From: Adiantum capillus-veneris
Taxonomy: Eukaryota > Streptophyta > Polypodiopsida > Polypodiales > Pteridaceae
Assembly (NCBI GenBank): GCA_014529385.2
Contig: CM043965.1
Span: 11,706,412-11,770,411 of the forward strand
Reading direction: 5' to 3'
Length of the DNA: 64,000 nt
Part shown: positions 45,757-58,078 of the stretch, in pieces
Layout: the number at the start of each line of letters is the position of its first letter
How positions within the stretch are numbered: position 1 is the stretch's first letter
Position numbers and translations under genes: made by a program
Notes under the pieces: model-generated
The model's input: the letters and a program-made list of their open reading frames with translations, nothing else
Told to the model about the DNA's origin: nothing
Databases searched by the model: none

Positions 45757-46527
45757 GCTCTCTCCATCCAAGCACTCTTGCTATGCTCATTAGGAATCTT
45801 TTCTAATGAAATGCTCACTATGTCTATGCTATTTTTTGCTACACACATGTTACTAGGCCATTAAATGTTACAAAATTAGAAACAAAACATGATGTGTTTT
45901 GTAAAACTTTATGTAGGTTTATTTATTGAGATCCTTTTTTATAGCATAATTCAACAAAACTTATCTGTTTTGACCTAGTCAAGGCCGCTTCAAATCTTCA
46001 CAGGTTCTAAGAACTTTTCAATGATAGATGTTGATAACCCAAAAAACTCAAGGTTTACACCCTATAGGGCAACCAAACTATTCAAAAATTTCACCCTATG
46101 CGTAGCATAGCTATTCAAGGCCTACACCCTATAGGGTAGTGCTATTTGTTTGGCTTACACGACGCAGGGTAGTGCTATCTATTTCTCTTTTCTCTCTTTA
46201 CAATCTCATGCGCCCACTATCTCTTTCTTATTTCTTGATTTCAACCCCTTTTTCATGATGCACCCCCTCTCGGATTTAAGGAAATATATAGAGATATATA
46301 TGTGTATATAGAAGAAACATCTATCAAACTGAAACCCAATTGAAAAACATGCTCTCTCTCTGCAAATATCTCTCTCTAGTCAATGATCTCCCTCCACTCA
46401 TGACTCAGCTCCTCCACTAGGAAGTTGTGCAAATAGAGCTTTTCTCGCTATCGTCTCGCTCTTGTTAACTCTCTCTCTTTCTCATCTCATTTGGCACACC
46501 TCTCTCTCTAATTGAAGTAGCAAAGCA

Positions 46528-46571
<44 letters not shown>

Positions 46572-46661
46572 CTCTTGGTGATTCTACAGAGAGTTACTCT
46601 CTCTCTATCCTTTCTCCATAGCTCCCCCCCACACACACATACTTTGCCCTACAATTGGCCT

Positions 46662-46710
<49 letters not shown>

Positions 46711-47589
46711 GGGTATCACTATAGTAGGCCGAACCTCCATTGCTTCTCTCTCACCATGGGATTACACACTCACCCATTAGGCAGACCTGGAATCGCCCTT
46801 TCTCTCGCTCGCTTGCTCTCTCACTCCTTAGAGCAAGGTGACCCTCTCTCATTCTCAATGGAAATACTACATGCTTGCACTCCTTAGCATGGCGTCCAAT
46901 CTCCTTCTCTTGCTATGCAACACTCCCACCAAGACCGCCTATGCCCTCTCTCCCTCAACGACACCTCTCAAGCCTCCCTCTTCACACCGTTTTAGCTGAG
47001 CCGCCCCTTCTAGAGTTAGTCAAATGATAGGATATTAATACAATTTATTTTTCATTCAACAAAGGCCTCTTCAAGCTCCCGTTCACACACAATATGGACC
47101 TTGCACGGTACGCACATGTGTAGTATGATAAAGTTGCAAATGACATGCAATAGCAATAAGTGACAAATGGTGGCAATTTAAATCTCTGGGTATGCTAGGG
47201 ATACTTGTATTGACTATTCCATGAGGAAGAGCTCAAGATGTGTGAGGAGGCAGCAATTACTTGAGTGGAAAGATCGCATTGGCTATACGTGGTGATAGGC
47301 ACAACTCTTCACATTTCTTTTAAAAATCATGTTTTAAAAGTGACATTAGAAAATCCTCTTCAAACTCTCGTCTGACCGCCATGGTACACCTCTAGCAGTG
47401 GTCCATGTCCTTCTCTACTTGAGGAATCCATTGCAGCATTTCCAAGCACATCATACCATGTCAAAAAAATTCTTCAAGGCAGACCATCATCATATAGTAG
47501 ATAAAATCTTTCATTTTTTTGTGTATAGCATGCTCATTCAACATTATTCTTCTTGGCTCAAAAAAAACTCCAACAATGTGTGAGAAAGC
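45757..47589. repeat. Low-complexity region, no gene; CT tracts and a degenerate tandem repeat
   Basis: 45768-45871 repeats 35517-35617. At 46055-46186 four ~33-bp units carry TTACACCC(TATAGGG) and related palindromes. (CT)n tracts fill 46528-46570 and 46663-46710, with many CT-rich stretches between. No coding relic is recognised before the Ty3 relic at 47590. Confidence 0.6.
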
Positions 47590-49080
47590 ATTCCAGCAAT
47601 TGAAGTAGAGATTGATTTCTGCTCTAATTCTAAAAGCTCTTGATTATAATAGGATATTTCATGTCCACATCCATGTATTAGAATATGCTACCGAATGCAT
47701 TTTAGCATAGCCTGAGGAGAACAATATAGAATTTCTACTCCAACAAACAACTTAATAGTGTGGAAAGAAATTACACAACCATCAAAAGAGAAGGATTAGG
47801 AATGGTCTATGCCGTTAATTAGTTCAGACACTACCTTATTGCTTAAATTTGTATTCTTTGTGGGTCAACATGCACTATTATACTTGGTTAACAATCCATG
47901 CAATATAAGACAGATGATTCAATGGTGTATTATTCAAGACAATGGTGTATTATAAGACAATGGTGTATTATAATAGGATATTTCATGTCCACATACATGT
48001 ATTAGAATATGCTACCGAATGCATTTTAGCATAGCCTGAGGAGAACAATATAGAATTTCTACTCCAACAAACAACTTAATAGTGTGGAAAGAAATTACAC
48101 AACCATCAAAAGAGAAGGATTAGGAATGGTCTATGCCGTTAATTAGTTCAGACACTACCTTATTGCTTAAATTTGTATTCTTTGTGGGTCAACATGCACT
48201 ATTATACTTGGTTAACAATCCATGCAATATAAGACAGATTATTCAATGGTGTATTATATTGCTTGAGTTTGACTTCACTATAATAGTCAAGAAAGGGACT
48301 ACACATCAGTGTGCTGGCCATTTGTCTAGATTGACTCGTGGGGAGACACCAATGGGAGTTGATGATGAATTTACCGACTCATATCTATTTAATATTGAGA
48401 TGGTACGAAGGAGGAGCAAGAATGTTATACCTTTGCTCACTATTGGTTCATTACAGATTGAAAGACAACCATCAATCATTGAGAATACATGAACACTTGT
48501 GCTAATAGTTGAAAGGCTATATAAGCAAGTTATTGATGGACTATTGAGTCTATGTATAGGGCCAACAAAAAGAAAAAAATTACTTGAGTCAAGCTCACAT
48601 ATAAAAAACATGGATCTATAATGGGAAAGTGCTAACATTTTAGGGATTGATGAGAGTGGAGGCATACTGACCTAATATGCAATGAAGTGTTCATGACTTT
48701 ATTATTTCATGTGACCATTGTGCAAAACAAGAACCTTGGAACATGCAACATTGTTTTGAGTAGTAGTTGCACCCAAGTGGACTTTATACATTGTGTATTG
48801 CCTAACAAAAGGTATAGTGCTAGATATGATGAGTAGATTCAAGAGAAAATCCATTCAAGCAAAAGTAAAGAAATACATTATAATTGAGGACCAACTTTAC
48901 AAGCAAGGAAATGATAACTATTTGTGAATATGTGCCATGGAAAGTAAATATATACCAATACTTAAGTAAGCCCATGCTGAACAAGCATGCATATATTTTT
49001 TGGCACATATAACTACAAAAGAAATACTTCTTGGGTGTCTGTCCCTGTTCATGGATGCCGAACAATTAAGAGGCGGAAGT
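47590..49080 (+). pseudogene. Ty3 retrotransposon relic: RT tail, RNase H, integrase zinc domain
   Basis: Plus reading gives CEKAFQQLK (stop) RLISALILKALDYNR, FHVHIHVLEYATECILA and RNYTTIKREGLGMVYAVN, then FVFFVGQHALLYLVNNPCN and FDFTIIVKKGTTHQCAGHLS, the Ty3 RNase H with its catalytic Asp positions eroded. Later, IEDQLYKQGNDNYL, PILKXAHAEQACIYFLAHIT and ILLG..FMDAEQ match the H2C2 zinc-binding start of integrase. Numerous stops and frame changes show long decay. The central part is doubled in tandem (47651-47974 and 47975-48257). It is cut on the right by the LTR of the minus-strand Ty3 element. Confidence 0.75.
47651..48257. repeat. 324-bp tandem duplication inside the Ty3 relic
   Basis: 47651-47974 and 47975 onward are copies with only about two differences over ~283 bp (TCCATG/TACATG and AGATGA/AGATTA). 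CAATGGTGTATTAT repeats sit at the junction. The duplication must be far younger than the decay of the relic, because both copies share its stops. Confidence 0.92.
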
Positions 49081-50997
49081 GAAAAATAAACCCGGTGGCC
49101 TCTACACCAAGACTATGCACAATGGCCTCATCATGGGGGATACACAATAGGGGCACCACCTAGCAAGATATGCGGCTAGGCCGCATACATATACACAATG
49201 AAGCATGCCACGGAAAACAATTTCAAGATCCACACCCAAATGTGGAATGGGGTGGTCGGAGAATAAGGTGAGAGGAGTGGTGAATGAGTGAGAATGGGCT
49301 TGCTACTCGTGCATGTTAGTAAGCAAGATAATGAGGTAGGGGAAACTTGCGAGTATGCTCACTTATCATACAAGAGGTGGCGAATCCGGACACCTCAAGA
49401 TGGAAGTAGCAAGATGATAGGAATATGAGAGGGAGAGAGAGAGTGTGTGTGTATGGTGGCGAATCCGCACACCTTTACATAAGCAGAAAAAAAAGGCAAG
49501 GAACAAGCATATACCATACTCACAATGAGATGTATCCAAAGCGACACAAAGTATGGAACCAAGATGGAGTGTGTTGATTGCTTGCAAAAGATGAATACAA
49601 TAGGTAGCATATGGCAGGAAAATGAGAAGGGGACAATATCGTAGGAGGCATAATGGAGATATGGGAGTTGATGGCGAGGAATATCATGAGTGTGTCCACC
49701 ATTCTTCTTCTTGAAATTGTGCCTTCAACCCTTAATTACAAGTGTTGTGGAGGTGTGGTGCTCATCTTTTGTGCATGGTGATGGTGATGATGATGGTGTT
49801 GTGATTATGTGATTAGGGTTCATGCTACAAGCATGTAGCACAAGAGTGTGTATGGATAGGTGTGTGTGTGTGTTTTAAGTGAGCTCTCATGGCCTCCTTA
49901 TATAGGGAAGGACGGGAGGATTTATCAATATTTCTATTTGAGGTGAGTGTCCCACTTTGGTGACTAGGAAAATGGGGTGCATGTGACTGTGGCTCCCATC
50001 TTGTCTCCTCATTATTTAAAATACCAGAGTCAATAGAGAGAGAAGATGAGAGAATGTGGGTAGGATATAGAGGATAGGAGATATTTACAATAGTCTAGCT
50101 TTGGCTAGACATAAGCTTATTAGGGAGAGAAGAGAGAGGTAAGAAATTTACAAGAGAGATTGTCAAAGGTGGATAGTTGTTGATGAGGATGGATCCTCCA
50201 AAAATGGTGATAGAATCACTCTAGACTTGCCAAGACCTCATTAAAAGAGCCTTGTCTCTTGTAATCATGCTTGAAGACTTGTAGAACCATAGCCATTCTA
50301 GAGGGAAGAAAATTGGGAATGGCCTGTGTCACCATTACACAAGAAAACTAGGGTCCACTACAAAAATCATATCTCCGTGTTCATAACTCCAAAAATTCTG
50401 AAAAAAATTGAGCTAAAAGTTGAGATTACGAGCTACATCTTTTATGTTGAACGCTCCTTCAGATTCGGGGTTCTTATCTACTTAAAAAATTCAGCCAAAC
50501 AATGTATTATTTGTGGCTACAAAGGTCTTTTGGTGGTCCCCTTTGAGTGGACTTCTCTCTTGCCTTCAAGTGTAAGCTCCTTCATGTGTATGAAAACATG
50601 ACCTAGAGTTTTGAAAAGATTGGCAATCATGTAGATGGAGGTATTATTGAAATTTGAAAGTGTGGTTGAGGTTTGAAAATGAAAACTAGTGAATAAAATA
50701 TTTGGTAGGGTGGAATAATATATATACATGAAAAATATATTAGGAAATACTAAACTATATAATGTAATTTAGAATATATATATTTATTATTTAAGGTCAA
50801 AAGAGATATCAACAAAGAAAGCTTACTTATTTATGCTACATCGTGATTGATTAGCATAAGTCTTATTTATTTAATAAAGGCTAAAACTTTTGTGAAAAAG
50901 GGAAGAAAAATCAAAAGTAACTTATATAATAGGAAATATTTTGGTAAAAGGGCAAAGATATATGGGGGGGTTCCCATGCATGGAAAAGCTTGTCTCA
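49081..50997 (-). repeat. Probable 3' LTR of the Tat-like Ty3 element
   Basis: This non-coding block lies directly downstream (minus sense) of the Tat-like pol. The right edge at 50997 is suggested by TCTCA followed by TTAGCCCTCCCCCG, which reads on the minus strand as a polypurine tract next to TGAGAC. On the minus strand CTATATAAGGAGGCC (about 49895-49909) is a good TATA box. The left edge must lie after the Ty3 relic ends, somewhere in 49036-49090. The partner LTR is outside the window, so boundaries are not proven. Confidence 0.45.
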
Positions 50998-51124
50998 TTA
51001 GCCCTCCCCCGAAGGCTAGAGGTATTCATGCCTATAGCGTTGTACTTGATTCTTCTTCAATTGAGGTGGAGGAGTGTCCCTCCTCGGGGATTTCCATCAT
51101 AGGTGTTTGATCAAATCTCAAAAA

Positions 51125-54100
51125 TTATTGCTTCAACCTCCATCCATTGACACATGTTTTGTGGAGCCTACCATCTACATCCATCAATCGGTAACTGCCA
51201 TTGGCGTAGCGCTTTCTAATGACAAATGGCCCCTCCCATCTGGGTGAAAACTTTTTATCCTTCCTAGTGTCAAATCTGTTATCATACCGTAGGACCAACA
51301 TACCTTTCTTGAGACCTTTTGCCCTAAGTCCCTTGTTGAAGGTAAGTCGACGTTGCTCTGACTGTGTTGCATAATAGTTGATAGCATCTTCTCTGTCTAG
51401 TTGAAGCCTCTCTAGATCAAGAATGTGGTTGTGGAGATGAGCATTAGGACGTTCCACCTGCCCAGTTAGCACCCTGAGACTAGCCAATTGTACTTCAATG
51501 GGTAAAATGGCTTCCTTACCAAACACCAAGTGATATGGTGTGAACCCAAGGGATGTGCGAAATGAAGTGCGATAATCCCAAATTGCAGCCATAAGATGCT
51601 TGTCCCAATCACTTTTGTGATTGTTTATATGTTTAGTGATGATCTTGCAGATCATACCATTTACCTTTTCCACCAAACCATTGCATTGTGGGTAGTAGGG
51701 AGTTGAGTGTCGTCGTGAGATACCTAACTTCTCCATTAGCTCTCCTACAAGGTCTCCTCTAAAACCTGGTCCCCTGTCAGAAATTATTTCAAGAGGAGTG
51801 CCAAAACGGCAACAAATGTTTTCAAATACGAACTTAGCCACTTCCTTAGCTGTAATCCGGGTGGTGGAAATTGCTTCAGCCCACCTGGTCATGTAGTCCA
51901 CACCCATGATGATATAAAATTTACCTGATTGGCTCCTTGGCAAAGGCCCAATAGCATCAATTCCCCATTTCTCAAATGGTCCATATGAGATTATAGGAGT
52001 CTGTGGCTCATATGTGAGCCTCCTATCCCCTGCCTTTTGACATTCCTTGCATGTTTTACACCAATGATGCACATCCCTATGTAGACTAGGCCATACAAAC
52101 CCGGCTTGTAGAATCTTTCTACTAGTGATGTCAAGTGCAAAGTGTCCTCCGCAAACACCATCATGGCAACTTGAAATGATTTCAGTGATCTCTCTAGAGA
52201 GAGGTACACGCCTAAGAATTTGATCCTTACCCTTGCAGTAGAGGTCGTCATTGATAAGGCGGTATTTTGTTGCCTTGCGCACAAGCCACTGCTTTTGGCC
52301 CTTAGTAAGATCCTTAGGACACTCTCTTGTGTCCAAGAAACTCATGATGTCAGGCATAGCATCGCTACCCTGGAAGAGAGGCAGCTTCAATTTGGTAGCA
52401 CCCACCACTGAAACATCTTGCAGCTTCTCTCTAGCTAGAGCATCTACTTCTTGATTTTCTGCTCGAGGGACATGATGTAATTGTACAACTTGAAATTTTC
52501 CTAAAAGTTCCTTGACTTTGCGCAAATGGCCTAGCAAGCTATGATTTTTACAAGCCCAAGTTCCTTGTATTTGTTTTATTAAAAGCATGGCATCACCAAA
52601 TACATTTAACCGTTGAATGCCCTGTGTCACACACCACTCTAACCCGAGAGTTAAGGTTGCATATTCTGCCTCATTGTTAGAGTGAGAATCCAAGAGATTC
52701 CCAATGGAGAAAACCTTATCCCCTTGCTCGTTGAAGATGACAATGCGTGCTGCAGCTTTGTCCACTTTCCTCTTGTAGGCTCCATCAAAGAAAAGAGAGT
52801 GAGCCTCCTCTACCTTAAGGACTTCCAGCACAGGTGTAATATCTTGATCATTTGGCTTTATCTTTAGCTTCTTTTCATAGTGGCGATGAGTGAGAATACC
52901 TCCTAGGCTGGCCCTTGTGGAGTTCTCCACTTGCATTGTGTAGTCAAACTCTTGTAGCCTTGTGAGCCATTTGGAAATCCTAGAAGAAACATCCATGTGC
53001 TGCATTACATAAGGAAATACTTCTTCCATTGTTAAGATTATGAATGGTCTAGACAACAAATAAGAGCGAAATTTGGTGGTAGCAAACATTAATGCAAGCA
53101 CCATGTGCTCCATTGTCGTCTATCCCTTTTCTGATGGAGTCATCATTCGACTAGAGAAGTAGATAGAACGCATGAACGAAGTTTGAGGATCCTTTTGCAT
53201 CAATACAGCCCCAAGTGTGTCATTTCCCACACTAGGGTTTACATAAAATGGATCATCCCACTTTGGAGGTGCTATGGTGGGAAGTGAAGCTAGAATTTGT
53301 TTTACCTCATTGAATTGTTGTTCATTTTCTTCACTCCAAGTGAAGATCTCTTGATGGGTAACTTGTTGTAAAGGGAGAACCACTTGGGAGAGCAAGTGAA
53401 TGAACCTACTCAAATACCTCACCTTTTGAAGAAAAGAGACCGACTGCTGTTGTGGTGGGAGAGGTCAAAGCCAGCAAGGCTTGAACCTTGCTTGGGTCAG
53501 CTTCAATGCCATTGGTCGAGATCACATGGCCAAGAAGAGTAACCTTGCTTTCACTAATGTGGCATTTCTCCACATTGAGTTGGCCCTCCAAAGCTTGTAG
53601 CCTAGCTAGACCTTCATAAACTTTCTCCAAATGAAGAGAGCGAGAGCTATAGATACAAAAGTCATCAATAAAAACACGGATTGATTTTCCAAAGAATGGT
53701 TGAAAAACAAATGTTACATATCGCTGAAAAGTGGCTGGAGCATTAGTGAGACCAAAAGGCATAACTCTGTAAGCAAAACATCCCCATGGTGTGATGAAGG
53801 TTGTCTTCTTTTGATCTTCTTCAGCGATGCTAATTTGGAAGTAGCCTGAGTAGCCATCACATACCGTGTAGCGCTCATGTCCTGCTACCTCATTGAGAAT
53901 TTCGTCTTGAAAAGGAAGAGGAAAATGGTCCCTCTTTTTGGCTGCATTAAGAGGCTTGTAATCAACACAAACCCTCCACTTACCATTCTTCTTTGGTGTG
54001 ACTACCACTGGAGAAACCCACTCTGAGTCTTCAACAGGATAGATAAAATCGGCTTCTAGCAATTTCCTCACCTCTTTGAGGAGGGCGTCTTGTTGAATTA

Positions 54101-55298
54101 CTCCTAGCCGCCTGAGCTTCTGCACTACAGGTTTACTTCCCTCCTTGAGCTTAATGTGATGTTGAACTACTGTGATGCCAGTGATTTTATCATATTCATC
54201 AATGAACAATGTGGTAAAATTACTTAGCATCAAAATATAATCTTCACGCTCCTTCCCACACAACTCACTAGAGAGCATTTGATGTAGCTTACGTGCTTCT
54301 ACCAGAGGTTGTATACCTGGTGTCTCCCCTTGGTTTGATGATGGGAAATCAGGTTGCTCCATCTTCTTAGGGTCCTTGAGAATGATCCCCATTACGTCAA
54401 TGCTACTGTCACTTTCTTCACTCACTGTTGACTCCTCCTCTGAAGTGGTTGAAGAGTCACCACTAGAAAACTCATCCATAGAGGTTTCTAGATCCATGTC
54501 GCATTGCCGACCTTTCTTCATGTCGTAAAGTATTGGCCTCCCTTTTGCATCCTTCATCTGGATTATGCCGGTGTCCCAGTCCTGCTTAGCTCTCATAGCC
54601 ATAAGCCAAGGCCTCCCTAGAATGATAGGATAGCCCTCCCCTTTGTGTGGCATGACAAAGATGTCCACATCTACCTCGGTGTTGAATGCCTTTATCCTAA
54701 CTGCATTTATGACACCAACACATTGAACTTTTAAATTATTTGCCATTTTGGCTCGGCATGGTGCCGGCCGACTCAACTCTAAACCCAAAAGGTGCATCAT
54801 TTTTTCACTCATGACGCATATTTGTGCGCCACCATCGATGTAGATATTGGAGATGTGTTTCCCTTTGATGTAAGCATCCATCACTGGTAGTATGTCATCT
54901 AGATTCCTCCCAGAGATAGCCCCAGCTATCTTTGGCTTTGGTCGTCTTGTGCTAACCATCTTTGTCCATTGTCTCCTCACCCTAGGTGCTAGGTGGAGTA
55001 ATTGGGGCCAGGTGATTTTTGGGCCCTGCACAGAAACATCTTGAACCAAATCATATGGTTTAGAACATTCACCCAAAGAGAAATCTACAATATCTATTTT
55101 ACGTCGTGACTTGGACAGATTTTTGCTAGATTCCCCTTTAGTCTTCATCTTTTCTTCCTTTTGGGAAGATTCACCTTGCCTAGCGCATTTTACCCCTATG
55201 GCATCTACTCCTTTAAACTTGGTCTTACCTTTTACTACTCCCTTGATATCCTCCTCCACTTTCTCCTTTCCTTTACCTTCAAGACTGATGACGCTTAC
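51125..55298 (-). pseudogene. Tat-like Ty3 pol with two RNase H domains; 5' part separated by insertion
   Basis: Minus reading, from the insertion point leftward: Lys-rich linker; protease YIDGGAQICVMS (D-G-G); reverse transcriptase with [31 protein letters not shown] and VFIDDFCIYSS (F-I-D-D); a frameshift near 53415; Ty3 RNase H in which the Asp positions are lost (VNPSVGNDTLGAVLMQ, TAG at 53120 then TTMEHMVLALMFATTKF); a second, archaeal-type RNase H with all acidic positions kept (HSLFFDGAY, SNNEAEYATLTLGLE, LNVFGDAMLLIKQI, AENQEVDALARE); integrase with H-H-C-C, GIDAIGPL, IISDRGPGF and the final Glu in NGLVEKVNG. The added RNase H is the mark of the Tat lineage. Only one stop and one frameshift break it. 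Gag lies beyond the nested element. Confidence 0.85.
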
Positions 55299-58047
55299 TG
55301 TGAGGTCCCCACCCCGTCGTATCAAACAACGGATCTGATGGTAAACCTGGTGGCCACTAGATCTATAGCGGAAGCAAACAAAATGGTTCAGGGTTCAACT
55401 AGCGGACGATCTCTCATCACAAAGTGAGTCAAGTTCGAGCCTACTAGCAACGAGATCTAGCTCCACCTCGCAGGGGAAGCGTACTTAACTATCTAGCGAT
55501 CCTAAGACCCACCTTCCAAGAGGAGAGAAACCCCGAGTGCCTTTTTTCCCATGTTTCAGAGGCACGTACTCTCGAGGATTCGCCGCTCTAGGGGCAATGA
55601 GTAATACCAATATCGAGTAAGCACTATGGGGACAGAGAGTTCCCGACCAATCGGGACCACCCATCTCGTAGGCTTTGGCAACCCGAGCCAAGCCCCCACT
55701 TTCCACCCCCACACTCACACTTCATCGTGTGACCTAATTACTACCACAAAGGTTGTTCAACATAAATATTCCTTGTTTAATTCCGAATCACATGGTTCGT
55801 TAAAACATCCCTTCAACCAGTATTGCAAACAACACCAAGACAAAATTCTACTCAAACTTATTCATAAAAATTCCAATGTCCTGGAGGTACAACATCCCCC
55901 CTCCAGCGAGAGTTCACTCCTCCCGTTGTCGCCTAGCTGCCCATACAACTAGGTATGTCCACCGCATAGAAAGCACGTCATGGACACTCCCACCGCATAG
56001 AAAGCAAGACGTGGGTTCCCACCGCATAGAAAGCAAGTCGTGGGTATCCACCGCATAGAAAGCAAGTCGTGGATTCAAGAGCCCTTAACGAGGAACTCTG
56101 CCCCCTGTGATCAGTAGGGGGGTCAGGACTGATTCAACATTGGAAATAAAATGAACATGCCGAGCTAAATTTTTCCTAGCAGACATTCTTTCCTATTGCA
56201 AACGGCATACCCATCAAACATTACCTTCCTACTTTAGAACTTAATGTACAATGATTTCAATGCCGAGGTTTCGGTCGGATTTCTCCAACATGTTTGGGGA
56301 TATGAGCATTCCTAGCTAGCGTATGCAATGTTAATTTACACAACTTGAATAAAAATATGATCTACCTCTTCCACTTCTTCATCGATGGCCCGTGAGATGG
56401 CCGGTATTTGTTCCTCCATGGGAGCCTTCCCCTTTCCGTTGACATTGCTCGTTCCTGCTTCGCGATCATGGGCACCACCGAAGCGCGTCCTCTTAACCGG
56501 GGCCATTTCTCACTACTTTAAATGATTAGCTTGGAGAAAGAGCTAAGGTTCACAAGCATCATAACAGTCCAATGGGTAGATTAGTGACATCAATTAATCC
56601 CTCCTATATGAGAGTCTAGATTTCTTTCATAAAGCAATCATTAAGGATGGCACATAATCCTATGGGAACAGGCTCTAAGATAATTATTCGGCTTACATGA
56701 TCAAGAATAATTAGGATTTCACTATTGGAATTACCAGAGAATTGGATTAAGTATGATTAAACTATTTCCTAGCAATTAGATGATGCAGATTTACCCTATG
56801 CATATGTGTGAGGAAAAACAAATTCTTAGAGACTTATTGACGGATTAATTTCTCCTTAATTACGTCTTAATGCATAAGAGAAATGAATTCAATTAATCTA
56901 CAATGTTAATGAGTGATTACAATAGTGATTCTCCTTAATCTGCACAAATACTAGCTTACCGATTAATTACTATGCTATCTAGAGAGAGAAGATTCTGATA
57001 ATTATGCTCTAATCATTAATCGAGAGTGAAGAATGGCTGATAATTCAGCTATGGAATGATGATTACATAATAGAGTACGAATAAGGAGAATTTAGAGAGT
57101 AGTCATAGAGATTTTCGGCTAGGAATAGGCATAATGTACGAGAAATTTTGATGGTAGAGAAAGGGATTTTCAGATGGCATTAATTCAACTGTCGTTACCG
57201 TGATTAAGAGCTGGTAATCTTCTCAATTTTTTGATCTAATCGAGCCTCTTGAGATGAAAATTCGGCAGCACCTCCCTCCTAGCTTCTTCTTCAATAAGTG
57301 TGTGATTCAGCAGCACCTCCCCAATGTATGTGGGTGTGTGTGTATGCACTGTGTGTGTGTGTGATCATAAGTGTGTGTGTGTGCAGGTCTTTAAATAGGC
57401 TCCTACAGGCTGGAAATCGATCCGGGTTGCTAAATGCATTTGGGAGCTTCTCCAGTTAAGCATGGCAAGTCCAGTTCTCTGCCCACCAAGTATCAGGTTG
57501 GCTTGGTTAACTGGTTCTGAGACTGAGTTGCAGGCTTGGCAGCTTTCCCAAGACTCCCACAAAGCAAGAGGGCGCCCCCTAGCTGCTAAAGCTGATCTGG
57601 AGTGGCCTGGGACCTGTTCCCACAAAGTCTCGGGCCCCCGGTACCTCCCCGGACAATTTTGTGAAAAATTGGTTTTAGGCTAAAATGGGTCATACGAATC
57701 GGATTTTGATGCCGTAAATTTCCATACGAAGCTCCAACTAAGGCGTACTGGCCCGAGTACCTGCCATATTTAGCAGCCCCCGGGGTCCAAAAATGCATTT
57801 TTTTCAAATTCGGGGTATGGGTGCAGATTTTCGAGACGGTCGAGACTGGACGGGTCGCGTGACCAAAAACTTACTATTTTTAGAATTTTTTCACAAAAAT
57901 TATTTTAATTCACATTTTGAAGCTTTATAACATTCTAAACATCATGGCACTGACAGAATCTGGAAAACTGCTAAAAATAGTAACTTATTCCATTGTATTC
58001 ATTTCGTGGTACAAGGGTGCTCTTGTGATCGGGTCAGAGACCTTACA
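55299..58047 (-). repeat. 3' LTR (2749 bp) of the chromodomain Ty3 element
   Basis: Minus sense starts TGTAAGGTCTCTGACC and ends GGGACCTCACA. A TATA-like CTATTTAAAGACC lies at about 57388-57402 (minus), followed by (CA)n, so R-U5 would be about 2 kb. Four ~29-bp tandem units sit at 55959-56076. No gene within: the open frames seen are chance. Confidence 0.9.
55959..56076. repeat. Four tandem ~29-bp units in the LTR
   Basis: Units start at 55959, 55990, 56019 and 56048 with CCACCGCATAGAAAGCA and end in GTGG or ATGG, so each can close a short CCAC/GTGG stem. The right LTR has the same four at 63768-63885. Confidence 0.92.
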
Positions 58048-58078
58048 ACCTCCTTAACGTGAAAAATTTGAGATGTCC

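Noticed and set aside
49036-49050. TGTCTGTCCCTG as the left edge of the Tat-like LTR
   Set aside because: This sequence lies within the integrase zinc-domain reading of the older Ty3 relic (ILLG...FMDAEQ), so the LTR must begin further right.
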